From Clostridia bacterium (GTDB lineage Bacteria; Bacillota_A; Clostridia; Christensenellales; Aristaeellaceae): a DNA stretch of 64,000 nt. This document shows positions 8,538 to 16,891 of the stretch, one piece after another; position 1 is the first letter of the stretch, and every line of letters begins with the position of its first letter. The position numbers and the translations under genes are program-made. The notes under the pieces were generated by a model, which saw only the letters and a list, made by a program, of their open reading frames with translations, had not been told where the DNA came from and searched no databases. Location of the stretch: the NCBI GenBank assembly GCA_017517815.1, contig JAFWYA010000101.1, positions 1-64,000 of the forward strand, written 5' to 3'.

Positions 8538-9038
8538 TTACAGCGTTTCAGCCTCCAGCAGAGCCTTGTACTTGTTGATCATCTTCAGGAAGCCGTCCTT
8601 GTACTCGGTCACACTGGCACGCAGAGTATCCAGCTCGCCGGACAGGCTTTCCTTTTCAGTACGGGCTTCATCCACGATCAGGTCAGCCTTTTCCTTGGCT
8701 TCCTTCACGATGGTCTCAGCCTTGTTCTTGGCGTTCTCAACGGCTTCATCTGCCAGACGCTGTGCGCTGAGCAGAATGCCTTCGAGGGTCTCGCTGGTGC
8801 GGGACACCACAGGTTCGCTCTTCACAACCACAGGCGCAGCCTTCTGAGCGGCAGCCTTGGCAGCTTCCGTCTCCATCTGGGCCTGCTGCAGAGCCTTTTC
8901 AAGCTTTTCAATGTGGTCCTGCATGTTGGTCATTTCATCGCAGATCTCATCCAAAAACTGATCCACGTCGTTTCGGTCGTATCCGCCGCCTTTAAGCGCA
9001 AACTCTTTGTCGTAGATATCGTCGATCGTCAGTGCCAT
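8538..9038 (-). CDS. divIVA: DivIVA domain protein
   Basis: Peripheral membrane coiled-coil protein that marks negatively curved membrane and positions division or polar factors. 166 residues: N-terminal DivIVA lipid-binding domain (ALTIDDIYDKEFALKGGGYDR, NDVDQFLDEICDEM) and a long heptad-rich coiled coil, with an Ala/Lys-rich segment near the middle. The start is ATG 9038; the ATG at 9044 is almost on top of the AAAGGAG site, whereas 9038 has normal spacing. Last gene of the ylm/sepF cluster before a strong terminator. Confidence 0.9.
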   Translation of the reverse strand: MALTIDDIYDKEFALKGGGYDRNDVDQFLDEICDEMTNMQDHIEKLEKALQQAQMETEAAKAAAQKAAPVVVKSEPVVSRTSETLEGILLSAQRLADEAVENAKNKAETIVKEAKEKADLIVDEARTEKESLSGELDTLRASVTEYKDGFLKMINKYKALLEAETL

Positions 9039-9073
9039 GGTCATGCTCCTTTCAAGTATCCATTTCTATATGC

Positions 9074-9826
9074 CTATCGGTTCACACCGTATCGCATCAA
9101 AGTTACGGGCAAGCGCCCTTTTTTGGTGGGATTGCCCACCTGTTCCACCGTCAGTCTGCCATAGCCGCGCACAGAAACAGCGTCGCCTTCCTGTACGCGA
9201 GCGTCCGGGCGCTCTGTAGGCAAATGCCTCAGCTTGACATGTCCGGCGACGATCAGCTCTGCCGCATCGGTACGCGACAGATGAAATCCGCTGGCAACCA
9301 CCGCATCCAGCCGCAGGCTGGCCACCGTGTCGTGCATTTCCGTTCCTTTGGGCGGTTCCAAAGCAGGCGGCTCGTCAAGCAATTTGATCTGCAAACGGAT
9401 CCGACCGGCGCTTGTAAGCGTTTGGCTGATATGCTCTGCCATCTGCTCATCCGCAAACACATAGCCGCGATCCTGCAAAATCACGATATCACCGATCAGC
9501 GTTCGTTTCAAGCCGAGCCCCATCAGGCTGCCCAGCATATCGCGATGCCCGGGCGCACTTTGATGCGGCCACGTCACTTCCAGCGTCTGAAAGGGAAAAG
9601 CATACGGCTCTTCATCATCCCAAAAGCAGGCCATGCGGCGCTCGGCATCCTCATATCCGCCTTCGAATGTCACGTTTACGCGCTGCCTGCGCGAAGAAGC
9701 AAAGGCCCACTCCGCTTCAGCAGGTGAAAGGAAACCCGTATAACAGGGTCTTCCCGTGCGGGAAGCTCGGGCTGCCAGTTCATCCAGCCGGTGCTGGAGC
9801 TGAACGGCATCCTCTTCGCCGCGCAT
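9074..9826 (-). CDS. ylmH: YlmH-type S4-domain RNA-binding protein
   Basis: Cytoplasmic RNA-binding protein of the division cluster; YlmH relatives act on stalled ribosomes (known for the family). 250 residues with an N-terminal alpha/beta region, a central RRM-like part (HRDMLGSLMGLGLKRTLIGD, about 105-125) and a C-terminal S4 domain (about 178-245: LRLDAVVASGFHLSRTDAAE, VQEGDAVSVRGYG). Its ATG shares an A with the yggT stop (TGATG). Confidence 0.92.
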   Translation of the reverse strand: MRGEEDAVQLQHRLDELAARASRTGRPCYTGFLSPAEAEWAFASSRRQRVNVTFEGGYEDAERRMACFWDDEEPYAFPFQTLEVTWPHQSAPGHRDMLGSLMGLGLKRTLIGDIVILQDRGYVFADEQMAEHISQTLTSAGRIRLQIKLLDEPPALEPPKGTEMHDTVASLRLDAVVASGFHLSRTDAAELIVAGHVKLRHLPTERPDARVQEGDAVSVRGYGRLTVEQVGNPTKKGRLPVTLMRYGVNR

Positions 9827-10101
9827 CAGAAAATGCCTCTGAGCACGTTCAGAATCCCATTGGCGATGTCAATCAGAAGCCACACCGCCAGCGGAGACAG
9901 ATCCACCGGCAGGTTGCGCAGCGACGGGAACCAGCTGTACAGCTGACGGCGCACAGGATAGAGAATCGGCTCGATATAAGAAGCCAGCTTGCGGTAGATG
10001 TCGTGCTGCGGCATGAGGAAGCTCATCACACAATAGACAAGCATGCCCATGCTCACTACACGCAAAGCCAGACTGACAAGGCCAAGAAGCAAATTGATCA
10101 T
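9826..10101 (-). CDS. yggT: YggT family membrane protein (YlmG)
   Basis: Small membrane protein with two hydrophobic segments (about 5-30 and 67-88) separated by the conserved loop with EPILYPVRRQL. 91 residues, normal for YggT/YlmG. Conserved between sepF and ylmH in Gram-positive bacteria; connected to division or envelope organisation, mechanism not established. Confidence 0.92.
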   Translation of the reverse strand: MINLLLGLVSLALRVVSMGMLVYCVMSFLMPQHDIYRKLASYIEPILYPVRRQLYSWFPSLRNLPVDLSPLAVWLLIDIANGILNVLRGIF

Positions 10102-10110
10102 AGGAACTCC

Positions 10111-11037
10111 TTACTGCTGTACAGCGGCAAAGCGGCTGGTAGCTGCAACCGGCTGATACATACCGGTCGCGTTGCCGGCCATCACGCTGCCAAAGCTGGA
10201 AGGCATGCGCTGAGCGCCCTGCGCCTGGAAGCGGGTGGTGTATGCACCTGCGGCAACAGGTTCGGCAGACTGGGTAGGTTCGGGCTGTACGTCCGGTTGC
10301 TGATAGCCATAACCGGCCTGCTGATGGCCTTCCTCATAGCGCTGACGGGCAAAACCCTGCGCCTCGGGCGCAGCGGTGAACTTCTGCATGGCAGGATCCA
10401 GCACAACGCGCACAGAGGGAGAGGAAATCAGGTAGATGCCGCGCGGGGAGATCTTGTTGAGCGCACAGCCCAGCGTATAGGCAGCGCCGCTGAGCATATC
10501 CACACAGCGCTGACGCTCGCTGTCAGATGCGATGAATTCCATATTAAGGAATACAGACGCATTGGACTTGATGTAGGCAATCACGTCCTTGCACTCGTTG
10601 CGGCTGCGCAGAAGCACCACATATTCCACATGAGCATAGACAGATCCGTCAGGACTGGCCTGCATGCCCGGGAAGTTGACCACGTTGGACTGGGGCTGAT
10701 AGCCCTGCTGGTACTGCGGCTGCTGGGCCTGCACAGGCTGCTGCTGATTCATCTGTACGTTCTGAGGCATCTGCTGAACCTGTTGCTGAGCCTGCTGCAG
10801 CTGCTGTTGGGCCTGCAGCTGCGCTTCACGCTCCAGATCAGCGCGGCTGCGATAGGGCGTGCGGCCGCCATACTCGCCTTCTCCACGGCCAAAGGGATCC
10901 AGAGGCTGACGGGCAGGCTGCTCGCCTTCCGCCTGCTCCTCTTCGTAGCCCATCTCCATATTCTCGTCCGCTTCGCCGCGAATAAAGCGGTTGCTCTTAT
11001 CAGTCAGCCAATCCCCGAACTTACGAAAAATACCCAA
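10111..11037 (-). CDS. sepF: SepF-type cell division protein with Gln-rich linker
   Basis: Membrane tether and curvature partner of FtsZ. Seen: amphipathic N-terminal helix MGIFRKFGDWLTDKSNRF, an acidic stretch, a Gln-rich disordered segment (about 70-120, many QQ), the SepF fold (about 130-220: YVVLLRSRNECKDVIAYIK, VDMLSGAAYTLGCALNKIS) and an unusual C-terminal Gln/Ala-rich tail of about 85 residues. Total 308 against the usual 150-200; the two added low-complexity regions explain the excess. Position upstream of yggT is canonical. Confidence 0.9.
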   Translation of the reverse strand: MGIFRKFGDWLTDKSNRFIRGEADENMEMGYEEEQAEGEQPARQPLDPFGRGEGEYGGRTPYRSRADLEREAQLQAQQQLQQAQQQVQQMPQNVQMNQQQPVQAQQPQYQQGYQPQSNVVNFPGMQASPDGSVYAHVEYVVLLRSRNECKDVIAYIKSNASVFLNMEFIASDSERQRCVDMLSGAAYTLGCALNKISPRGIYLISSPSVRVVLDPAMQKFTAAPEAQGFARQRYEEGHQQAGYGYQQPDVQPEPTQSAEPVAAGAYTTRFQAQGAQRMPSSFGSVMAGNATGMYQPVAATSRFAAVQQ

Positions 11038-11064
11038 TTTGAGTTACCCCCTATGGCAAATCGG

Positions 11065-11787
11065 TCAATCCCGGCGGTACAGCGCGGTACCGATCCGCAC
11101 CATCGTAGCGCCTTCACGCGCTGCTATTGCATAATCATTGGACATGCCCATGGAAAGCTCACGCATTTCCACGTGCTCAAGCGCCTCCTCACGCATCTGC
11201 TCAAACAGGCTGCGCATGCCCCTGAACAAATGCGTCAGTTCGTCCTCAGACGCATGCAGCGGCATAATGGCCATCAGCCCTTCAACGTGCAGATTGTGGA
11301 AGTCTTTCATCTGCCTGAGGAACGGCAGCAGCGCATCGGGCGCAAGCCCGCCTTTCTGCTCCTCGCCGGCAATGTTTACCTGCACCAGCGCAGGCAGCAC
11401 GCGCCCGCGTTCTCCCGCGCGGCGATCCACTTCCTGTGCAAGCTCCATACGGTCCAGCGCATGCAGCATACATACATCATCTATTATACCTTTGACTTTG
11501 TTGGTTTGCAACCGTCCAATCCAGTGTAAACGAAATTCCGGTGCAATCAGCGGCAATTTTGGCAGGGCGACCTGCGCCCGGTTTTCACCGATATCCAGAA
11601 TTCCCATCGGCTTGAGCAGGTTGATCACCTCAGGCGCGACCGTTTTGGTCACGGCAATCAGCTTTGCAGGCTGCGCATCCTGATAACGGTTCTGTTCCAA
11701 CACCTTCACAATTCCGGACACATTCCGCTCAAGCACCTCTTGGGGCACGTCCGTCAAAAGGGGCGGATATCCATTTGCTTGCGGCAT
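11065..11787 (-). CDS. yggS: YggS family PLP-binding protein (PLPBP)
   Basis: PLP-carrier protein for vitamin B6 homeostasis, with no known catalytic activity. 240 residues, TIM-barrel fold; the PLP lysine lies in KLIAVTKTVAPEVI (about 44), followed by DIGENRAQ and HWIGRLQTNKVKGI; the C-terminus has the phosphate-binding SMGMSNDYAIAAREGATMVRIGTA. Conserved ylmE position between the division genes. Confidence 0.95.
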   Translation of the reverse strand: MPQANGYPPLLTDVPQEVLERNVSGIVKVLEQNRYQDAQPAKLIAVTKTVAPEVINLLKPMGILDIGENRAQVALPKLPLIAPEFRLHWIGRLQTNKVKGIIDDVCMLHALDRMELAQEVDRRAGERGRVLPALVQVNIAGEEQKGGLAPDALLPFLRQMKDFHNLHVEGLMAIMPLHASEDELTHLFRGMRSLFEQMREEALEHVEMRELSMGMSNDYAIAAREGATMVRIGTALYRRD

Positions 11788-11800
11788 TTTCTCTACCTCG

Positions 11801-13312
11801 TTACTTGAACAGTCGTACGGTGTGACCGATGGAGAGCGTACCGGTCTGCACCGGCGAAATATAGGCCTCTCCGCCTTCCTGACGAAGCACCTTCACCGGC
11901 ACAAACACCTGGTTTTCCTCCGTCACCAGCACCACGCCCTGCGTTTCGTTCTTGACATACAGCGCGCTGGCAGGCACCTTGAGGCAGTCTACATACTCGC
12001 CCAGCTGTGCCGAGCAGGTACGCATGTACAGCACATCCGACACATCGCCGATAACGGCCAGCCTCAGCAGCAGTTCGCCGCCGGAGCGTGTGAAGGAAAT
12101 GACCTGTGCGTCGACCACGGTGTTGGAAAACTGCTCCAACACCAGCTTGTAGGTGGTGCCTTCCACGGGGTTCCAGTTGCTGTCCTTCACAAGCATGAGC
12201 ACGGCATAGTTGTTCTGCCTGACCAGGCGGTACAGGTCGGTACGTCCGCGTGCAGCGGTGGAGGTCTCAGGCTTGTGGCCATTGATCATGTCGCGTACCT
12301 GAGAAGGGGTGTACTTTTCATATTCAGCAGGCGTGAGGGCATACTCATAGCCGTCCGTATAGAAGCTGACGATGCTTTCCTGCGTGGCCACCTTCTGCTT
12401 GATCCAGCTGTCAATGCGCTGCTGCTGCGTACTTTCGTCATCATACAGACGGTTGAGGCGCATATCGCTGGAATACTTGCTGCGGAAATAGCTCTGACGC
12501 TGCGTGATGGCTGTTTTCAGAATGGCTTCCTGATTGGTCAGGTTGCCGCGCGCGCCCTGCACAAGGCTGCGTACTTCCAGCCCGCGCTGCAAGGCTTCGC
12601 TTTCAAGGCGGGTCATCTTCTGGTCGTAGGCCGTTTCGCTCTTCAGCAGCGTCTGCTGATAGTTTTTGATCTGATCGCGGTAATCCTGCAAAGTGGTCAT
12701 TTCCTTGGTGCTGTAACCGGTGGAATACACATAGCAGATCACGTCGCCGCGATACACCACACTGCCCTCCTGGGCAACGTATTCAATGTTCTGAACGCCT
12801 TCATCATCGAAGGCGGTTTCATTTCTGACGATCAGAGCATCGCCGGCATGTGTTTCGCCCAGCGTGCCCATTTCCACAGTTGCAGTATTCAGCTGCGGCG
12901 CGCCGATCATATCCTTGAGGAAAAACCATGCCACGCCCGCGATCACAGCCAGCGCCAGCGCAGTCTTCCACCATACGGGGCCGCTGCCGCCGGGATTGCG
13001 CTTTCTGGGTTTGCGCCTGCGTTTGGTATCCTGCTGCACAGGCTGCTGCATGGTGGGCATCTGCGGCGACTGCTGCATGTAAGCCTCATACTGCATCTGC
13101 TGGATCTGCTCCGGCGTCAGCTGCTGATAAGGCTGCTGCATGTATGGCTGCTGCTGATAGGGCTGCTGCCACTGCATCGGGTCCGGCTGCCACTGAGGCT
13201 GACCCTGCTGCGGCCACGGCTGCTGCATTGGCTGCTGAACAGGCTGCTGTTGCTGCCATTCAGGCGGGTAAAAAGGGCCCTGAGGCTGATTGGGATCCGA
13301 CTGCACGCGCAT
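11801..13312 (-). CDS. HlyD-like periplasmic-adaptor-type membrane protein with Gln-rich N-terminus
   Basis: Resembles membrane-fusion/adaptor proteins of efflux systems. 503 residues: a Gln/Pro-rich cytoplasmic tail (1-95), a basic block KRRRKPRKR, one membrane segment (about 114-133), then an extracytoplasmic part with a biotinyl-lipoyl-like half motif (VAQEGSVVYRGDVICYVYS), a long coiled-coil hairpin (about 205-290) and a beta-rich region ending GTLSIGHTVRLF. No ABC or RND partner is adjacent; such genes recur in the ylm cluster of Clostridia, so a divisome or envelope role is possible. Fold assignment good, function unknown. Confidence 0.75.
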   Translation of the reverse strand: MRVQSDPNQPQGPFYPPEWQQQQPVQQPMQQPWPQQGQPQWQPDPMQWQQPYQQQPYMQQPYQQLTPEQIQQMQYEAYMQQSPQMPTMQQPVQQDTKRRRKPRKRNPGGSGPVWWKTALALAVIAGVAWFFLKDMIGAPQLNTATVEMGTLGETHAGDALIVRNETAFDDEGVQNIEYVAQEGSVVYRGDVICYVYSTGYSTKEMTTLQDYRDQIKNYQQTLLKSETAYDQKMTRLESEALQRGLEVRSLVQGARGNLTNQEAILKTAITQRQSYFRSKYSSDMRLNRLYDDESTQQQRIDSWIKQKVATQESIVSFYTDGYEYALTPAEYEKYTPSQVRDMINGHKPETSTAARGRTDLYRLVRQNNYAVLMLVKDSNWNPVEGTTYKLVLEQFSNTVVDAQVISFTRSGGELLLRLAVIGDVSDVLYMRTCSAQLGEYVDCLKVPASALYVKNETQGVVLVTEENQVFVPVKVLRQEGGEAYISPVQTGTLSIGHTVRLFK

Positions 13313-13336
13313 TCACTTCCTTTCAGGTTGCCGCTG

Positions 13337-14071
13337 TCAGGCCTGCTGTTCCATGGCGCGCAGACGGCTCAAAACGCGCCTTTCCAGACGGGAAATCTGC
13401 ATCTGCGACACGCCCATGCGTTTGGCCGTGTCGCGCTGACCCAATCCATCCCGATAGCGCAAAAGCAGGAGCTCACGCTCCGTATCATTTACCTTGGACA
13501 ATATCCATTGCATCCATTCACTGCGTTCCATGCGTTCGTACCCATCTTCCGACGAACCAATCATGTCCTGCAGCACGGTGTCGCCCTCTTCCCCCACCGG
13601 CGTATCCAGCGACACATAGCCGCTATGGCTGCGCAGGGTAAGCAGGGTGAGCAGTTCTTCCGGGGTAATATGCATGCGCGCTGCCAGTTCCTCGGCATTC
13701 GGCGCACGCAGATGTTCGCGCTCAAAGGCTTCCTGTTCACGCGAAAGCTGATACAGGCGCTGGCGCGAATCGCGCGGCATGCGCATCAGTCCGCCCTTGT
13801 CGCGCAGATAATTGCGCAGATCGCCGGTGATGGTGGGTACGGCATAGGTAACAAAGCGATAGCCACGATCCGGTTCAAAGCGTTCAAGCGCTTTGAGAAG
13901 CGCCATAGCGGCCACCTGCTCCAGATCTTCCATCTCCACACCGCGGCCCGCAAACTTGCGTGCCACAGCCCGTGAAAGCGGCAGATACTGCTCCAGCAGC
14001 TGATCGCGCAGCGCTGTATCCCGGCTGCGCGCATAGCTTTCCAGCATTGGGATCAACACTTCATCGTTCAT
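13337..14071 (-). CDS. RNA polymerase sigma factor, SigB/SigF/SigG subfamily
   Basis: Alternative sigma factor. 244 residues with region 2 (about 15-85: LSRAVARKFAGRG, LEQVAAMALLKALERFEPDRG), region 3 (about 95-165) and region 4 (about 185-240: RYRDGLGQRDTAKRMGVSQMQISRLER, the -35 recognition helix-turn-helix). ATG 14071 has GTGAGG 6 nt upstream; the in-frame ATG at 14098 lies inside the preceding gene. It stands where sigG stands in Bacillus, upstream of the ylm cluster, but the preceding gene is an anti-sigma-like protein. Whether it is a sporulation or a stress sigma factor cannot be decided from the window. Confidence 0.88.
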   Translation of the reverse strand: MNDEVLIPMLESYARSRDTALRDQLLEQYLPLSRAVARKFAGRGVEMEDLEQVAAMALLKALERFEPDRGYRFVTYAVPTITGDLRNYLRDKGGLMRMPRDSRQRLYQLSREQEAFEREHLRAPNAEELAARMHITPEELLTLLTLRSHSGYVSLDTPVGEEGDTVLQDMIGSSEDGYERMERSEWMQWILSKVNDTERELLLLRYRDGLGQRDTAKRMGVSQMQISRLERRVLSRLRAMEQQA

Positions 14072-14079
14072 GGCAACCC

Positions 14080-14469
14080 TCACACAGGCATGGAGCATTC
14101 AATGCCACGCACACCATCAGCATCAGTGATGAGTTCAACGCAGGGCATTAGTGTTTCCAACACGCCCCGGGTGATCTCCAGTCCCAGCGAATCATCCTCC
14201 TGAATGCGTCTGCGCTCCTTTGCGTCAAAGCGCACGCGCAGACGGCCGCTGGCAACGCCTGCCACCATATCGATCGATTCGGGCTTTCCGGCCTGATGCA
14301 TCAGACAGTCCATGCACTCGCACACAACCGTGCGCAGATCGCCCAGAAGATCCACATCCAGCCCCGCTGTCATACCAAGGCCGCTCAAAGCAAGCGTAGC
14401 CACAGGCGTATAGGCCTTGTCGGCCGGAATGGTCAGCCGAATGTCCTTCATCACATCCGTACGATCCAT
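14080..14469 (-). CDS. Anti-sigma factor-like protein (RsbW/SpoIIAB fold), degenerate ATP site
   Basis: About 129 residues with the overall pattern of the HATPase_c_2 anti-sigma kinases (PADKAYTPVATLALSGLGM, then LRTVVCECMDCLMHQ). The N-box Asn expected four residues after Glu is not present (ECMDCLMH) and the DxGxG box is replaced by DAKERRRIQEDDS; only the SLGLEITRGVLETLM helix fits. It likely binds the sigma factor encoded 8 nt downstream, but kinase activity is doubtful. No anti-anti-sigma gene is adjacent. ATG 14469 has GGAGG 9 nt upstream; a TTG at 14475 is the alternative. Confidence 0.72.
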   Translation of the reverse strand: MDRTDVMKDIRLTIPADKAYTPVATLALSGLGMTAGLDVDLLGDLRTVVCECMDCLMHQAGKPESIDMVAGVASGRLRVRFDAKERRRIQEDDSLGLEITRGVLETLMPCVELITDADGVRGIECSMPV

Positions 14470-14509
14470 CTGCAAGCACCTCCAAAAAACATCTGGTCAG
14501 ACCCATTTT

Positions 14510-15268
14510 TTATTGTAACATATCCGTAATCATTTTGACAAGAAGTAATGTCAAAACAAATAACATCATTGCACGAATAAATTTAGAACCCTTGCGGATG
14601 GTCATGCGGCTGCCGATGGCCGCGCCGGTCATGGCGCAGATTCCTGCAGGCAGCCCCAGCATCCACAACACATCGCCGGAAATGAGCAGGCTTGTAAGCG
14701 CAGCAATATTGCTGCTGAGATTCGTCACCTTGGACGTGCCGCTGGCCATCACATCTTCCAGGCCAAAGACATTCACGAAAAACAAAATGAGAAACGTGCC
14801 GGTACCGGGGCCGACAAGGCCGTCATAGAAGCCGATCAGCAAACCGATCAGCAGTGCCAGAACCGCTTCACGCGCAGGCTCCATCACCTTGCGTTCCACT
14901 GCGCCGTGACCGCGAAGGGTGAAAATGGCGGCAACCGGCAGACAGCACATCACAAGCACACGCACCGCCTCGTCGGACAGCTGCTTCATGATCAGCACGC
15001 CGATCACACTGGCGACAAAAGAACCGACCGCGCTCCACAGGCCGATGCGCTTTTCAATGCAGCCTGCTCTGGCATAACTGCCGGTGGCCAGCACCGTGCC
15101 CATGCATGCAGAAAGCTTGTTGGTACCGGCTGCAACTGTTGCAGGCAGCCCTGCCAGATAGTAAGCCGGCAGAGAGATCAGTCCACCGCCGCCGGCAATG
15201 GAATCCACAAAGCCCGCCAGCAGCGCCAGTGGACAAACCGTTAAAAGCATCTGAAGTGTTACCTGCAT
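14510..15268 (-). CDS. TauE/SafE family membrane transporter
   Basis: Putative exporter of sulfite, sulfoacetate or a related anion. 252 residues with eight hydrophobic segments and the family landmarks GFVDSIAGGGGLISLPAY near the N-terminus, then GTNKLSACMGT, and a repeat of the pattern in GFYDGLVGPGTGTFLILFF and GTSKVTNLSSNIAAL. Its 5' end overlaps the upstream DUF6020 gene by 10 nt. Substrate not inferable. Confidence 0.9.
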   Translation of the reverse strand: MQVTLQMLLTVCPLALLAGFVDSIAGGGGLISLPAYYLAGLPATVAAGTNKLSACMGTVLATGSYARAGCIEKRIGLWSAVGSFVASVIGVLIMKQLSDEAVRVLVMCCLPVAAIFTLRGHGAVERKVMEPAREAVLALLIGLLIGFYDGLVGPGTGTFLILFFVNVFGLEDVMASGTSKVTNLSSNIAALTSLLISGDVLWMLGLPAGICAMTGAAIGSRMTIRKGSKFIRAMMLFVLTLLLVKMITDMLQ

Positions 15269-16866
15269 ACGTCATGTTCCTCTCTTGGTACAAAAAGCAA
15301 TGCCAATATCATAGGCAATGCGATCGTCATTGAAAACTGGAAAAAGCGGGCGTCGTTACTGGCCAGCAGCATCATTGTGCCCAGATCATACAACAGCGTG
15401 GGAAGTGCGAGCGCAAGCACTTTTATCCCGTGTCGGCGCAGTGCCCACAGCGTAACCAGCAAAAGCAGCAGCAGCTGTACGCCTACGTTCTGCGTCAGCC
15501 ATGCAATCGGCGGGATTGAAGTAAAACCGTCAAACAGCTTTACAATCCTTCCGCCCAGCCCGTTAAGCGTCGCATTGCCGACCGCCTCCTCGGGAATATC
15601 GCCGGAATTACGCACACTGATTACACTTTCATTCTGGCCGGTGATATCCCACACCAGATCCGTCAGACCGTTAAAGGCCTCAAAAGCAATACGAGGGGCC
15701 GCCATTGCCGTACGTGCCGTCATGGAAAGAATATCGCCCAATGATCTGCGTGCAACATATTCGCGGTCAAAGGTGAACTTGATGCTGTTGTAATTATGCA
15801 GCCGATACGTGGTTTGCCATTCTTCATCGGTGGCCAGCGTCGCAAGAAAGGCATGCGTTTCCTCATCCAGCTTTTCGGGCTGCTGGGCCTTTGTATCCGC
15901 CAGAATGGTCATGGGGATCCCCATGCTTTCATCCACAAAATTATCGGGATACACCACATTCAGGCAGCCAAACAGCGGGCCCTGAATCAGCACAAGAAGG
16001 GCAATCATCACAGCGGCCGACAATGCAGCGGCCCTTCTGGAAGCTTTGAAGCAGAAGAAGATGCACACAATCAACACATACGTCCACATCATGGCATTAT
16101 GGCGCAAAAGGGTTGTCAGCGCCAGCGTAGCGCCAAGCAGGAGGATATGAGTCGGCTTCTTCAGCCATTCCCCGTTCGAAAACAGCATCTCAACCGTCCA
16201 TGCGCTCAGCAGCAGCACGCCGATGGTCATCGCGCTGTCTTTGCCGGCATACATCAGCGTGCCGCGCACAGGAGACGAAAGCGCCACAAGGCACTCGACC
16301 GTCAGCGCCAGCCACGCTGGCACACCCCGCTTGTGCAGCACGGCCGTCAGATACGCCAGCGCTGCAGAAAACAGCACAATCTGCACCAGCAGCACGAAGG
16401 GATAGCGGTCGATAAGCTGCGTAAGCGCCCAAAAAATCAGCGTGTGCATCAGCGGATGCCAGTTGTTGAATTCGCCGCTGTGCGCCTGCCGCCACTGGTT
16501 GGAAATGTCATAATTGACTCCACCCGGATAGCATGCCGCAAATGCACAGCCGAAAATGACCAGTGCAATCGCAAACGCTGCCGCAAGCAAACGTAGATCC
16601 ATCTTTGCATGCTGTTTGCCGCGCAATCCATAACCGCACAGCCATGCGGTCACCCAGTCCAGCAGCAGATACACGCCTGCGCTCAGCAGCAGGAAGCACA
16701 CGATGGCCATCGCAGTCTTTTCCAAACTGACAAACGCGCTGCTGTGCGCGAAGTATGTGATGTAGGCAATATACACAGAAAGGCAGACCATGCACAGGCG
16801 GAACCACACGCAATGCGCGCGGCTCCGCCAGCTGGTCTGCACTTGTTTCAGGCCGAAAAACTTCAT
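15259..16866 (-). CDS. DUF6020-type polytopic membrane protein
   Basis: About 535 residues with ten or more hydrophobic segments and one large loop (about 305-440). The signature YPGGVNYDISNQWRQA, then FNNWHPLMHTLIFW (about 115-150) matches the DUF6020 family, which resembles membrane glycosyltransferases of the GT-C kind in having an acidic residue in the first loop. It may transfer a lipid-linked sugar, but no substrate can be named. It lies between aspartate kinase and a TauE/SafE gene, apparently in one transcript. Confidence 0.8.
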   Translation of the reverse strand: MKFFGLKQVQTSWRSRAHCVWFRLCMVCLSVYIAYITYFAHSSAFVSLEKTAMAIVCFLLLSAGVYLLLDWVTAWLCGYGLRGKQHAKMDLRLLAAAFAIALVIFGCAFAACYPGGVNYDISNQWRQAHSGEFNNWHPLMHTLIFWALTQLIDRYPFVLLVQIVLFSAALAYLTAVLHKRGVPAWLALTVECLVALSSPVRGTLMYAGKDSAMTIGVLLLSAWTVEMLFSNGEWLKKPTHILLLGATLALTTLLRHNAMMWTYVLIVCIFFCFKASRRAAALSAAVMIALLVLIQGPLFGCLNVVYPDNFVDESMGIPMTILADTKAQQPEKLDEETHAFLATLATDEEWQTTYRLHNYNSIKFTFDREYVARRSLGDILSMTARTAMAAPRIAFEAFNGLTDLVWDITGQNESVISVRNSGDIPEEAVGNATLNGLGGRIVKLFDGFTSIPPIAWLTQNVGVQLLLLLLVTLWALRRHGIKVLALALPTLLYDLGTMMLLASNDARFFQFSMTIALPMILALLFVPREEHDVCR

Positions 16867-16891
16867 TGGTTCTTCTCTCCCGACACTCAGG

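Noticed and set aside
11822..13975. A 717-codon open frame on the plus strand
   Set aside because: Antisense to the HlyD-like and sigma-factor genes; Leu/His/Arg-rich sequence with no family pattern.
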